Assembly (NCBI GenBank): GCA_028598985.1
Contig: JAQRMV010000016.1
Coordinates: 1 to 38,206, forward strand
Direction of reading: 5' to 3'
DNA: 38,206 nucleotides
From: Gammaproteobacteria bacterium
Lineage (GTDB): Bacteria > Pseudomonadota > Gammaproteobacteria > Pseudomonadales > Balneatricaceae
In this document: positions 29,595 through 38,191 of the stretch, piece by piece
Layout: the number at the start of each line of letters is the position of its first letter
Numbering within the stretch: the first letter of the stretch is position 1
Notes under the pieces: generated by a model
Seen by the model: only the letters and a program-made list of their open reading frames with translations
Told to the model about the DNA's origin: nothing
Databases searched by the model: none
Made by a program: the position numbers and the translations under genes

Positions 29595-30599
29595 TTGCAT
29601 CATTTTATAGCGGGTTTGCCCAAAGTTGAATTACACCTACACATTGAAGGTAGCCTAGAACCAGAGCTGATGTTTGAGCTTGCGCAACGCAATAACATAG
29701 ATATTTCGTTTGCCAGCCCCGATGAAGTGCGCGCCGCTTATGATTTTACCGATTTACAGTCTTTTTTGGATATTTATTACCAGGGTGCACAGGTACTACT
29801 TACAAAACACGACTTTTTCGATTTAACTTGGGCCTACATGCTGCGGTGCAAGGCAGATAATGTACTTCATGCCGAATTATTTTTTGATCCTCAGACACAC
29901 ACCCAAAGGGGAGTTAGTTTCGATACGGTAATGCAAGGTATTACTACTGCGCTCATTCAGGCTGAGCAAGAGCTGGGGATTAGTAGTCAATTGATCCTGT
30001 GTTTTTTACGACACTTAGATGAAACCAGTGCCTTTGAAACTTTAGCGCTAGCCAAACCATGGCGAGAACAAATAGTGGCTGTAGGCTTGGATTCCTCAGA
30101 AGTAGGCCACCCACCAGAAAAATTCGCTAGAGTATTTGCGGCTGCCCGTGAACAAGGGTATCTCGCCGTTGCCCATGCGGGGGAGGAGGGACCTGCTAGC
30201 AATATAATAGATGCGTTAGACATTCTGCAAGTCAGCCGTATTGATCATGGTGTCCGCTGTGTGGATGACGCTCAATTGGTGGCAAGATTAATAGATCAGA
30301 AGGTACATTTAACCATGTGCCCATTATCTAATGTCAAGCTTAAGGTGTTTGGCGCTATGGATCAGCATAATATTGTTGATTTACTCCGCCAAGGTGTAAG
30401 CGTGGGGATTAATGCCGATGATCCGGCCTACTTCGGCGGATATATGAATGATAATTTTTACGCCGTTGCTGCGGCCCATCCTTTAACTCACCAAGAGCTT
30501 GCCCTGTTTACCTTGCATGCTATAGAAGCGAGTTTCTGCAGTACCGAGCGTAAACACGCACTGCGTCAACAGGTACATGCTTATGTGGATGGCCATTAA
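29595..30599 (+). CDS. Adenine/adenosine deaminase family protein
   Basis: A metal-dependent amidohydrolase of 334 residues that deaminates a purine in salvage. Zinc ligands are H14 and H16 in VELHLHIEGS, a His in VAHAGEEG and an Asp in NADDPAYFGG. The stretch VGLDSSEVGHPPEKFARVF is typical of the Pseudomonas-type proteins annotated as add, at least one of which was shown to act on adenine rather than adenosine, so the substrate is open. The family start (Met then about eight residues before PKxELHLH) fits only a TTG at 29595; no ribosome binding site is seen, but a 14-codon leader frame ends two bases before it. The next gene starts three bases after its stop. Confidence 0.9.
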   Translation: MHHFIAGLPKVELHLHIEGSLEPELMFELAQRNNIDISFASPDEVRAAYDFTDLQSFLDIYYQGAQVLLTKHDFFDLTWAYMLRCKADNVLHAELFFDPQTHTQRGVSFDTVMQGITTALIQAEQELGISSQLILCFLRHLDETSAFETLALAKPWREQIVAVGLDSSEVGHPPEKFARVFAAAREQGYLAVAHAGEEGPASNIIDALDILQVSRIDHGVRCVDDAQLVARLIDQKVHLTMCPLSNVKLKVFGAMDQHNIVDLLRQGVSVGINADDPAYFGGYMNDNFYAVAAAHPLTHQELALFTLHAIEASFCSTERKHALRQQVHAYVDGH

Positions 30600-30602
30600 T
30601 CC

Positions 30603-31496
30603 ATGAGCCATATTAAGCTATTAGTTACGGGGGGCTCAAGCCAGGTAGGGTCGGCCTTGTGTGCAAGGGCTGTAAGTGCGGGTATCAACGCGGTTTGGTT
30701 TGACGATAACATACTCGATAGTTTAACCCTTAAATCCATTAAAGCGGCTATTGCCAGCCATCAGCCAGACTATGTAATTAATACTGTGAGTTACTCTGTG
30801 GTAGATTTGGCTCAGGACAATCCGGAGAAAAGCCACACTTATAACCATGACGTGGCCTTGTTGTTGGCTCAGGCATGCCATAGCCTAAATGTGCCTTTAG
30901 TACACCTATCAACCGATTATGTGTTTGACGGGGCTCAAAGATCGCCCTATAAAGAAGAGGCGTATACCGCGCCTTTGAATCGTTTCGGAGAAGCAAAATT
31001 AGCCGCAGAACAAGCCATTAAGCAATATTGTCCAGAACACATTATTGTTCGTGTAGGTTGGATATTCAGCGCCCAAGGACACAATTTTGTGTTGCGAACT
31101 CTAAGGCAGCTGCAAGAGCATCACCACGTAAAGGCGGTTTCTGACCAACATGGATGCCCCACCTACGCCAATGACGTAGCAAGGGTGCTGATCGCTATTA
31201 TTCAACAGCTGGATTGTGGCATTAGTGTTTGGGGTACATATCATTACAGCGGTGCTGAAATTACCACATGGAAAGGGTTCGCTGAAGCAATACTCGCGGC
31301 AGCCAAAAAACATGGCGTCACTCAAGCAGAAAACATTGATGCGGTCAGCAGTTTAGAATGGCCAGCTAAAGCGCCTAGGCCAGCATACAGCGTACTGGAT
31401 TGCAGTAAAATATTATCTACCTTTGGTATCCGCCAACGGCCTTGGCGTTCCGGCCTTGTTAAAGTTATTGATCAAGTGTTTCAAACGACACAATAA
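30603..31496 (+). CDS. RmlD-like SDR protein lacking the catalytic tyrosine
   Basis: The 297-residue protein has the extended short-chain dehydrogenase fold of dTDP-4-dehydrorhamnose reductase: LLVTGGSSQVG at the nucleotide site, PDYVINTVSYSVVDLAQ, LVHLSTDYVFDG, and the C-terminal DQHGCPTYANDVARVL and APRPAYSVLDCSK signatures. T104 and K132 of the catalytic set are present, but residue 128, normally Tyr in YGxxK, is Phe (codon TTC at 30984–30986, LNRFGEAKLAAE); the glycine before Gln-Val-Gly in the binding loop is Ser. No rml genes adjoin. It is therefore unlikely to be a standard reductase; a binding or regulatory role, as in MAT2B-type homologues, is possible. It sits three bases behind the deaminase gene, so the two may be co-transcribed. 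Confidence 0.82.
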   Translation: MSHIKLLVTGGSSQVGSALCARAVSAGINAVWFDDNILDSLTLKSIKAAIASHQPDYVINTVSYSVVDLAQDNPEKSHTYNHDVALLLAQACHSLNVPLVHLSTDYVFDGAQRSPYKEEAYTAPLNRFGEAKLAAEQAIKQYCPEHIIVRVGWIFSAQGHNFVLRTLRQLQEHHHVKAVSDQHGCPTYANDVARVLIAIIQQLDCGISVWGTYHYSGAEITTWKGFAEAILAAAKKHGVTQAENIDAVSSLEWPAKAPRPAYSVLDCSKILSTFGIRQRPWRSGLVKVIDQVFQTTQ

Positions 31497-31540
31497 ACCA
31501 CGACCTAGATCAGCTGTGGCGAAAAAGACTCACTGCGATG

Positions 31541-31570
31541 TTACAAGAGAAGGCCAAGGGCAGGTATAAT
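31541..31570 (+). promoter_or_regulatory. Candidate promoter of moaA
   Basis: A perfect -10 TATAAT (31565–31570) stands 18 bases after TTACAA (31541–31546), 36 bases ahead of the gene. The -10 lies in an 11-base palindrome GGTATAATACC (31563–31573). No molybdenum-cofactor riboswitch-like leader fits in the short gap. Confidence 0.5.
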
Positions 31571-31605
31571 ACCTTTAATTTATATATTCAAGCAGTCATT
31601 CTTAA

Positions 31606-32616
31606 ATGGCTATGAGTGGACCTATGCAACATCAGCTAATTGACGATTTTGGGCGCAAAGTGGATTACGTGCGTATTTCCGTAACCGATCGTTGTGACTT
31701 CCGGTGTGTGTATTGTATGGCAGAAGAAATGACTTTTTTGCCGCGCGAAAGCATCATGAGTATTGAAGAAATAGAATTAGTGGCTCGAGCATTTGTAGAG
31801 TTGGGCGTGAGTCGAATTCGTCTAACGGGTGGTGAGCCGTTAGTGCGTAGGGGGTTGATAGACAATTTACACCTTATTGGTCGCCTTGAAGGCCTTCAAG
31901 AATTGTTAATTACGACCAATGGTTCCCAGCTAGTCCGTCATGCAAAAGCTTTAAAAGAGGCAGGCGTAAAACGTTTGAATGTGAGTTTGGACTCATTGGA
32001 CGAAGCTAAGTTTAAAGCCATGACTCGCACGGGTAAGTTGCCGCAGGTGCTGCAAGGTATTAACGCGGCCATCGAACAAGGTTTTGACCGCATCAAAATT
32101 AATGCGGTAATTTTGCGTGGCAGTAACGATAATGAAGTGCTTGATTTGGTAGAATTTGCCCGTGATAAAGGTATTGATATTGCCTTTATTGAGGAAATGC
32201 CATTAGGCTCAATCGAAAGTCATGATCGTGCCGTTACCTATTGCTCAAGTGATGATGTGCGCGAAATTATTGAACAGCGATACACTTTGACGCATATAGC
32301 GCAAAAAACCGCAGGCCCGTCGCGTTATTACGCGATGCCAAACCACAATACTCGCATTGGCTTCATTTCTCCCCATAGCCACAACTTTTGTGGCGACTGC
32401 AATAGAGTTAGGGTCACCGTTGAAGGCCGACTCTTATTATGCTTAGGCAATGAGCATAGCGTGGATCTAATGCCTATATTGCGAGATAATCCAGGACAGA
32501 TTGAACCCCTTAAGCAGGCTATTATGGCGGCCATGGTTCTAAAACCAGAAAAACACTATTTTGATTTGCATGAACAACCGCAAATCCTTCGATTTATGAA
32601 CGCCACTGGCGGTTAA
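31606..32616 (+). CDS. moaA: GTP 3',8-cyclase MoaA
   Basis: MoaA is the radical-SAM enzyme that, with MoaC, converts GTP to cyclic pyranopterin monophosphate at the start of molybdenum-cofactor synthesis. The N-terminal cluster motif is C30-x3-C34-x2-C37 in [22 protein letters not shown]. The C-terminal cluster is ligated by [21 protein letters not shown]. Length is 336 residues. Starts at 31606, 31612 and 31624 are all possible; homologues beginning near QLIDxFGR favour 31624, with a weak GTGG-type site before it. An acyltransferase gene follows 13 bases later and separates moaA from moaC. Confidence 0.95.
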   Translation: MAMSGPMQHQLIDDFGRKVDYVRISVTDRCDFRCVYCMAEEMTFLPRESIMSIEEIELVARAFVELGVSRIRLTGGEPLVRRGLIDNLHLIGRLEGLQELLITTNGSQLVRHAKALKEAGVKRLNVSLDSLDEAKFKAMTRTGKLPQVLQGINAAIEQGFDRIKINAVILRGSNDNEVLDLVEFARDKGIDIAFIEEMPLGSIESHDRAVTYCSSDDVREIIEQRYTLTHIAQKTAGPSRYYAMPNHNTRIGFISPHSHNFCGDCNRVRVTVEGRLLLCLGNEHSVDLMPILRDNPGQIEPLKQAIMAAMVLKPEKHYFDLHEQPQILRFMNATGG

Positions 32617-32629
32617 TTAGAATAAAAAA

Positions 32630-33787
32630 ATGACAGACAACATTGATCCATTCCATGATATTAGACCTTACAACGATGAAGAGGTAAGGCCTGTAATAGA
32701 TGCGCTGGTAATTAACAAAGAATTACTTGACGTGCTCGGTCGTTTTAAATTTCCGCGCATAAAAGCGCTCACGGGGATCGCGCTGAATCCGGTGATTCAG
32801 TGGGCTTTGAAGCGTGAGTTTAAAGAGGTAACAGATGTTGCGTCTTGGCAGAAAATTATTTCCAAATACATGGGAAAAATGCTTAAACGTACGGTCTCAG
32901 AGTTAACCTACAGTGGCCTTGATAAGTTACAGCCGGGAAAGGGTTACTTATTCATCTCCAATCACCGCGACATTACCATGGACCCAGCCTTGGTAAGTTA
33001 TGGCCTAGACTTGCAAGGCTTAGAAACCGCACGGATTGCCATTGGCGACAACCTGCTACAAAAACCCTATGTGAGCGACATTATGCGCCTTAATAAGAGT
33101 TTTGTGGTCAAGCGCTCCGCCACGGGTGTGCGAGAAAAAATGAAAGCCTATATGGATTTGTCGAGCTACATCGACCATTCCGTACACACTGGCCATAATA
33201 TTTGGATCGCTCAGCGCGAAGGCCGCGCTAAAGATGGCGTTGATGCCACCGATGTGGCAGTGATGAAAATGCTCTACATGAGCAAGAAAAAGTCGGGACA
33301 AAGCTACGCTGATTACATCAATAGCTTGCATATTGTTCCTGTATCCATAGCCTACGAATTTGATCCCTGTGATAAAGCCAAGGCTTGTGAGCTGGCAGCT
33401 CTAGCGAACAGTGGTGAATACGTTAAAGCTAAATACGAAGACATGAACAGTATTGTAAAAGGCATCGTGGGTAAAAAAGGCAAGGTGCACGTGGCATTTG
33501 GCGAACCATTGGAAGGTCAGTTTAATACCCCCGAAGAAATTGCTACGGCAATAGATTCCAGTATTGCGATCAACTACCAACTGCAAGCAACCAATATGGC
33601 AGCCCAAGCCATTTGTGATGAGCAATCACATCCTAGCCAAAAGATTTTGGAACAGCGCTTTGCAGACCTGTCTGCAACAGAAAGGGATCATGCATTGGCT
33701 ATGTATGCCAACCCCGTATTACGGCAACAACAATTTAACTCTACGTCGGCAGGTCAATTGGCAGGTCAACGGGTAGACCAAGGATAA
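32630..33787 (+). CDS. PlsC-related acyltransferase family protein
   Basis: The 385-residue protein matches the glycerol-phosphate acyltransferase superfamily through [20 protein letters not shown] (catalytic His with an acidic residue after it), the [21 protein letters not shown] region and the [13 protein letters not shown] block in place of the usual FPEGT. The spacing His-x5-Asp differs from the classical His-x4-Asp but is what I recall from a group of cytosolic-looking acyltransferases. No signal peptide or clear membrane span is seen; a long N-terminal region precedes the domain and the C-terminus (about 300–385) is unassigned. It lies 13 bases after moaA and 7 before moaC, so it is inside the moa operon. 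Function in lipid metabolism is inferred; no link to cofactor synthesis is known to me. Confidence 0.75.
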   Translation: MTDNIDPFHDIRPYNDEEVRPVIDALVINKELLDVLGRFKFPRIKALTGIALNPVIQWALKREFKEVTDVASWQKIISKYMGKMLKRTVSELTYSGLDKLQPGKGYLFISNHRDITMDPALVSYGLDLQGLETARIAIGDNLLQKPYVSDIMRLNKSFVVKRSATGVREKMKAYMDLSSYIDHSVHTGHNIWIAQREGRAKDGVDATDVAVMKMLYMSKKKSGQSYADYINSLHIVPVSIAYEFDPCDKAKACELAALANSGEYVKAKYEDMNSIVKGIVGKKGKVHVAFGEPLEGQFNTPEEIATAIDSSIAINYQLQATNMAAQAICDEQSHPSQKILEQRFADLSATERDHALAMYANPVLRQQQFNSTSAGQLAGQRVDQG

Positions 33788-33794
33788 TTCCCTT

Positions 33795-34292
33795 ATGGCA
33801 AACCTCACTCACCTAGACAACCAAGGACATGCCCATATGGTGGATGTGTCGGAAAAAGACATCACTACTCGTGTTGCTAGGGCGCAAGCTTATGTAGAAA
33901 TGCTGCCTGAGACTTTGGCGCTGATTACAGATGGGAAACACAAAAAGGGGGATGTGTTAGCGGTGGCGCGAATTGCAGGTATTCAAGCAGCAAAAAAATG
34001 CAGCGATTTAATCCCCCTGTGCCACCCATTAATGCTCTCCAAGGTAAATGTAGAGCTGACCCCTGAGGTTGAGCTTAATCGTGTTCGTATTGATACCCTG
34101 TGCAAGCTAAATGGACGCACGGGTGTTGAAATGGAGGCTTTATGCGCGGCTTCTACAGCGGCGTTAACGTTATATGATATGTGTAAGGCAGTAGATCGAG
34201 GTATGACAATCACCGGTTTACGCGTCATGGAGAAACAAGGTGGCAAGAGTGGTCACTGGGTAGTGGACACAACACCAGAAGGCGCCCAATGA
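33795..34292 (+). CDS. moaC: Cyclic pyranopterin monophosphate synthase MoaC
   Basis: MoaC converts the MoaA product 3',8-cyclo-GTP to cyclic pyranopterin monophosphate. Motifs [15 protein letters not shown], the active-site region [11 protein letters not shown] and [16 protein letters not shown], and [13 protein letters not shown] with the catalytic lysine are present. Length 165 residues (E. coli 161). It follows the acyltransferase gene by 7 bases and overlaps moaD by four (ATGA). Confidence 0.96.
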   Translation: MANLTHLDNQGHAHMVDVSEKDITTRVARAQAYVEMLPETLALITDGKHKKGDVLAVARIAGIQAAKKCSDLIPLCHPLMLSKVNVELTPEVELNRVRIDTLCKLNGRTGVEMEALCAASTAALTLYDMCKAVDRGMTITGLRVMEKQGGKSGHWVVDTTPEGAQ

Positions 34293-34537
34293 TTAAACTA
34301 CTTTTTTTTGGCCAGTTAAAAGAGCAGCTAGGTGTTGCCAGTACAGAATTTAAGGCCAGTACTGAAATTACCGTGGCTCAATTGTTGCAAGCCCTTATAC
34401 AGGCTAATCCACAATGGGAACAAGACCTAAATAATGATTCTATATTGGTTGCAGTAGATCAAATGATGGCTAAACCAGACACCCTTGTATCGATGTCGTC
34501 AGAGGTGGCATTTTTTCCACCGGTCACGGGAGGCTAA
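34289..34537 (+). CDS. moaD: Molybdopterin synthase sulfur carrier subunit MoaD
   Basis: MoaD is a ubiquitin-fold protein whose C-terminal Gly-Gly is adenylated by MoeB and thiocarboxylated, donating sulphur to the pterin within the MoaD–MoaE synthase. The 82-residue product starts [15 protein letters not shown] and ends FFPPVTGG, giving the required terminal diglycine. It overlaps moaC by four bases. moaE, normally the next gene, is absent; a PlsC gene follows instead. Confidence 0.95.
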   Translation: MIKLLFFGQLKEQLGVASTEFKASTEITVAQLLQALIQANPQWEQDLNNDSILVAVDQMMAKPDTLVSMSSEVAFFPPVTGG

Positions 34538-34570
34538 ACTATTATAGTTGCTAGAGCTTTTCTTTTTTAT

Positions 34571-35248
34571 ATGGGGTTGGCCGTTATTTCTGTTGTGGCT
34601 TCAACTCTGCTAGTGGTGACTGCACCGCTTGTAAAGCGCCGTTTAAGATTTAAATTCGTGGGTTATTGTAATCGCGCTGTATTACAGTGGATGAAAATAA
34701 CCTGCGGGGTGAAGTTTAAAATAAGAGGTTTAGACAACGTCCCCAAGGATCAGCCCCTAGTCGTGGCATGTAACCATCAGGGCGATTGGGAGACGTTTTA
34801 TTTGCTGACTATGGGGTTGCCCGTAAGTACAGTGTTGAAAAGAGAGTTGTTGTATATCCCGTTTTTTGGTTGGGCTTTAGCCATGCTGAATCCTATTGCT
34901 ATTGATCGTAAGCGCAAGGCTAACGCCTTAAAACAATTGTCTCAACAAGGCTGTGAGCGATTAAATTCGGGTATATCTGTGCTCATTTTCCCAGAGGGTA
35001 CACGTCATCCGCCTGGTACTTTGGGGCCGTGCACTAAAGGAGCTGCAATGTTAGCCCATCAGGCGGGCGTGCCAATATTGCCCATTGTGCAAAACAGCGG
35101 ACGTTTATCGCCACCACACAGTTGGGTTAAGCATGCAGGTACCGTAGAAGTAATTATTGGTCAGCCCATCAGCGCAGATGCCCCTACTAAAGAGATGCAT
35201 GCTCAGATGGTGTCATGGATGACCGAGAACTTGGCGGCTATTAGTTAA
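34571..35248 (+). CDS. plsC: 1-acyl-sn-glycerol-3-phosphate acyltransferase
   Basis: PlsC adds the second acyl chain to lysophosphatidic acid to make phosphatidic acid at the inner membrane. A hydrophobic N-terminal segment (about residues 2–20) anchors the protein. Motif I is CNHQGDWETF, with Glu instead of Asp in the His-x4-acidic pair, a form common in proteobacterial members. Motif III is LIFPEGTR, and GVPILPIVQNSG follows. Length 225 residues. The ATG at 34571 lies 33 bases after moaD without a clear ribosome binding site. It converges with fabB, so membrane-lipid genes meet here. Confidence 0.9.
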   Translation: MGLAVISVVASTLLVVTAPLVKRRLRFKFVGYCNRAVLQWMKITCGVKFKIRGLDNVPKDQPLVVACNHQGDWETFYLLTMGLPVSTVLKRELLYIPFFGWALAMLNPIAIDRKRKANALKQLSQQGCERLNSGISVLIFPEGTRHPPGTLGPCTKGAAMLAHQAGVPILPIVQNSGRLSPPHSWVKHAGTVEVIIGQPISADAPTKEMHAQMVSWMTENLAAIS

Positions 35249-35255
35249 CCGCCAA
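35231..35255. terminator. Hairpin at the plsC/fabB convergence
   Basis: TTGGCGG (35231–35237) and CCGCCAA (35249–35255) form a perfect 7-bp stem with an 11-base loop spanning the plsC stop. No T tract follows on either strand, so it may be a weak or factor-dependent terminator, or a 3'-end stabilising structure. Confidence 0.4.
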
Positions 35256-35264
35256 TCCATCAGC

Positions 35265-36479
35265 TTAAACGTACTTAGTAAATACCAAGCTTGCGTTAGT
35301 GCCGCCAAAACCAAAGCTGTTAGACATTACCGTGGTTAATTCCACATGGTCTTGCTTCTCAGTAACAACAGGCATGCCGTCGGCTCCCTCATCCAGCTCA
35401 TCTATGTTGGCCGAAGCGGCAATAAAACTGTTGGCTTGCATCAGTAGGCTGTACACTGCTTCTTGTACGCCTGCAGCGCCCAAAGAATGGCCTGTTAGGG
35501 ACTTGGTGGAGGTAATGCGTGGGCATTTGTCACCAAATACAGACTTCACTGCTTTAAGTTCCTGGATGTCCCCGGCAGGAGTGCTAGTGCCGTGAGCATT
35601 AATGTAGTCTATGGGCATGTTGGTAGTGCTCATGGCTTGTTGCATGCAGCGCATAGCGCCTTCACCACTGGGGGATACCATATCGTAGCCGTCAGAAGTG
35701 GCACCATAACCCACAAGTTCTGCGTAGATTTTTGCGCCACGTGCTTTAGCGTGTTCTAGTTCTTCAATCACTAACATGCCACCACCACCGGCGATAACAA
35801 AGCCATCGCGGTTAGCATCGTATGCACGGGAGGCTTTAGTAGGCGTGTCGTTGTATTTGCTAGACAAGGCGCCCATGGCGTCAAACAGCACGCTTTGGCT
35901 CCAGTGTAGTTCTTCACCGCCACCAGCAAATACGACATCTTGTTTGTTAAGCTGAATTTGTTCCATAGCGTTGCCGATACAGTGGGCGCTAGTGGAGCAT
36001 GCAGAGGTGATGGAATAGTTGCAGCCCTTAATCTTAAACGGCGTGGCTAAACATGCCGACACGGTACTGCCCATAGTACGGGTTACACGGTAGGGGCCAA
36101 CTCGGCGCAGGCCTTTTTCACGCATACCGTCGGCAGCTTCTACAATGTTGAAGTTAGATGCACCACCAGAACCTGCAATTAAGCCGGTGCGGGGATTAGA
36201 CACTTGCTCGTCAGTTAAGCCGGAATCAGCAATGGCCTGTTCCATGGATAGGTATGCGTAGGCCGCAGCGTCACCCATAAAGCGCATTTGTTTGCGGTCT
36301 ATGAGGCTGCCAAAGTCGATATCAACACTGCCAGCAATATGGCTCTTGAATCCCATCTCTTGGTATTCAGGCTGAAAACTAATGCCTGATTTTCCCGCTT
36401 GGAGGGACGCTAAAACTTCTTCTTGATTGTGACCAATACAAGAAACAATTCCTAATCCGGTAACGACAACTCGTCGCAT
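35265..36479 (-). CDS. fabB: 3-oxoacyl-ACP synthase I
   Basis: FabB elongates the cis-3-decenoyl-ACP made by FabA and is required for unsaturated fatty acids. The catalytic triad of the condensing enzyme is C161 ([10 protein letters not shown]), H296 ([11 protein letters not shown]) and H331 ([10 protein letters not shown]). The 404-residue length and the start [16 protein letters not shown] fit E. coli FabB (406). It follows fabA by 65 bases on the same strand, the classic fabAB operon. Confidence 0.97.
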   Translation of the reverse strand: MRRVVVTGLGIVSCIGHNQEEVLASLQAGKSGISFQPEYQEMGFKSHIAGSVDIDFGSLIDRKQMRFMGDAAAYAYLSMEQAIADSGLTDEQVSNPRTGLIAGSGGASNFNIVEAADGMREKGLRRVGPYRVTRTMGSTVSACLATPFKIKGCNYSITSACSTSAHCIGNAMEQIQLNKQDVVFAGGGEELHWSQSVLFDAMGALSSKYNDTPTKASRAYDANRDGFVIAGGGGMLVIEELEHAKARGAKIYAELVGYGATSDGYDMVSPSGEGAMRCMQQAMSTTNMPIDYINAHGTSTPAGDIQELKAVKSVFGDKCPRITSTKSLTGHSLGAAGVQEAVYSLLMQANSFIAASANIDELDEGADGMPVVTEKQDHVELTTVMSNSFGFGGTNASLVFTKYV

Positions 36480-36544
36480 AATAGACCTCGTTAATGTGCG
36501 GTTAGATAATGCGCCTGATGCGCTTTGAGGGCGTCATCAAAAGC

Positions 36545-37060
36545 TTAAAAATCGGCTGTGCTGGTGAATAAACCTACACGTAAATCTTTAGCAGTATAAA
36601 TTTCTTTGCCATCGACTTCCATGCTGGCATTAGCAATGCCCATCACCAGCTTTCGCTCGATGCAGCGGGTGATATCAATTTTGTAAGTTACTTTTTTGGC
36701 GGTGGGTAAAACCTGACCAAAGAACTTCACTTCGCCACAGCCTAAAGCGCGGCCGCGGCCTGGATTGCCTTTCCAGCCTAGAAAAAAGCCGACAATCTGC
36801 CACATGGCATCTAAGCCTAAGCAGCCAGGCATCACAGGATCGGTAGGGAAGTGACAATCAAAGAACCAAAGGTCTGGATGGATGTCGAGTTCGGCAATGA
36901 TTTGGCCTTTATCGTTGCTGCCGCCAGTCTCGGAAATATGAGTAATGCGGTCCATCATAAGCATATTGCCAACGGGTAGGCGGGCGTTGCCTGGGCCAAA
37001 CATGTCGCCATTGCCGCAAGACAATAATTCATCACGGTTAAAGGAAGAAGGTCTGCTCAT
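36545..37060 (-). CDS. fabA: 3-hydroxydecanoyl-ACP dehydratase/isomerase
   Basis: FabA dehydrates 3-hydroxydecanoyl-ACP and isomerises the trans-2 to the cis-3 double bond, the branch point of anaerobic-type unsaturated fatty acid synthesis. The active residues fall at the same positions as in E. coli: H70 in [14 protein letters not shown] and D84 in GLDAMWQ. Length 171 residues equals the usual 171–172. It leads the fabAB pair; an extended -10 element lies upstream. No FabR- or FadR-type operator was recognised with confidence. Confidence 0.97.
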   Translation of the reverse strand: MSRPSSFNRDELLSCGNGDMFGPGNARLPVGNMLMMDRITHISETGGSNDKGQIIAELDIHPDLWFFDCHFPTDPVMPGCLGLDAMWQIVGFFLGWKGNPGRGRALGCGEVKFFGQVLPTAKKVTYKIDITRCIERKLVMGIANASMEVDGKEIYTAKDLRVGLFTSTADF

Positions 37061-37142
37061 GATTTTATTTTCCGTATGGTGGCTTTAATAATAGTTGGTG
37101 ATAACTGTATGGTAAATAAGGCTAATAACTAACAAGTTAAAG

Positions 37143-37151
37143 ATTATACCA
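37143..37151 (-). promoter_or_regulatory. Extended -10 promoter candidate for fabA
   Basis: On the minus strand TGG-TATAAT gives a perfect -10 (37143–37148) with a TGn extension (37149–37151), 83 bases ahead of fabA and directly after the ispB stop. No good -35 is present. Confidence 0.5.
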
Positions 37152-37154
37152 TTA

Positions 37155-38123
37155 TTAATTTTGTCGGGCTAAGGCTAGGGTGCATAAATCGGTTAACGAA
37201 GTTTTATATTCCGAGTCTGCTAGGGCGCTTAAGCAAGCAAGGGCGTCTTCGGTCTCTTGTGTTGCTCGCTTGCGGGTGTAATCTAGCGAACCACAACGGC
37301 TAATAATGGATTGAATTTCTTCAATCTGTTCGCAGCTGCCCTGTCTAATGGCTTTACGAATGAGCTTACGCTCATCATCGGTGGCGTGGGTCATGGCATG
37401 AATGAGTGGCAGTGTGGGTTTTCCTTCTGCTAAGTCATCGCCTACATTCTTACCCATTGTGGCTTGATTGCCCGCGTAATCCATCAAATCGTCTATCAGT
37501 TGGAAAGCAATGCCTAGGTGTCGCCCAAAACGACGTAGCGCATCTTCCTGTTCGGCGCTGGCGTTAGCTAACTGTGCGCCAGTGTGGCTGGCTGCTTCAA
37601 ATAACATGGCTGTTTTGCCAAGGATAACGTGTAAATAATCAGCTTCGCTAACGTCTGGGTTTTTGGCATTAAGTAACTGTAATACTTCACCTTCGGCAAT
37701 AATATTGGTGGCGTTGGATAAAGTGCTCATTACCTCTACCTGGCCAATAGAGACTAATATTTGAAATGCCCTAGAGTATAAAAAATCACCCACCAGCACA
37801 CTAGATGAGTTACCCCATTTGTTGTTGGCAGTAGGTCTGCCACGGCGTAGGTCTGAAGTGTCTACCACATCGTCATGTAATAAAGTGGCGGTATGAATGA
37901 ACTCCACCACAGTGGCCAAGTTAATGTGTTGGTCTTGTTGATAACCACATGCTCGGGCTGCCAATAATACTAAAAGTGGGCGCAGTCGTTTGCCGCCGCT
38001 TTGTATAATGTATTGGCCAATTTTTTCCACCAAAGGGACTTGAGAGCTAAGGTGCTCTATGATGGCTGCATCAACGGCTTTGAAGTCGTCTTTTACAGAA
38101 AAATATAGGTCGGTAGCCTGCAT
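37155..38123 (-). CDS. ispB: Octaprenyl (polyprenyl) diphosphate synthase
   Basis: IspB makes the long isoprenoid side chain of ubiquinone by chain elongation with isopentenyl diphosphate. The two aspartate-rich motifs are D84-D85-x2-D88 (LLHDDVVDTSDLRRGRP) and D211-D212-x2-D215 (LIDDLMDY). GGKRLRPLL and KTAMLFEAASHTGA are also typical. Length 322 residues (E. coli 323). Chain length is inferred from family and cannot be fixed from these motifs. In gammaproteobacteria ispB normally diverges from rplU–rpmA, which would lie just outside the right edge. Confidence 0.95.
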   Translation of the reverse strand: MQATDLYFSVKDDFKAVDAAIIEHLSSQVPLVEKIGQYIIQSGGKRLRPLLVLLAARACGYQQDQHINLATVVEFIHTATLLHDDVVDTSDLRRGRPTANNKWGNSSSVLVGDFLYSRAFQILVSIGQVEVMSTLSNATNIIAEGEVLQLLNAKNPDVSEADYLHVILGKTAMLFEAASHTGAQLANASAEQEDALRRFGRHLGIAFQLIDDLMDYAGNQATMGKNVGDDLAEGKPTLPLIHAMTHATDDERKLIRKAIRQGSCEQIEEIQSIISRCGSLDYTRKRATQETEDALACLSALADSEYKTSLTDLCTLALARQN

Positions 38124-38162
38124 AAGTTATGCGGAATCGAAGTTTAGCGAGTTAAGTGAGCA

Positions 38163-38191
38163 ATGCTAGTGAGCTTGCGTCCAAGTGTCAA
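38163..38191 (-). promoter_or_regulatory. Promoter of ispB
   Basis: On the minus strand a perfect -35 TTGACA (38186–38191) and a -10 TAGCAT (38163–38168) are separated by 17 bases, 40 bases ahead of the ispB ATG. Confidence 0.7.

Noticed and set aside
31497-31605. Molybdenum-cofactor riboswitch before moaA
   Set aside because: The leader after the promoter candidate is only about 30 bases and shows no suitable paired structure.
34778-34798. PlsC motif I with Glu in place of Asp, looking like a catalytic loss
   Set aside because: His-x4-Glu occurs widely in proteobacterial PlsC proteins and the FPEGTR motif is intact.
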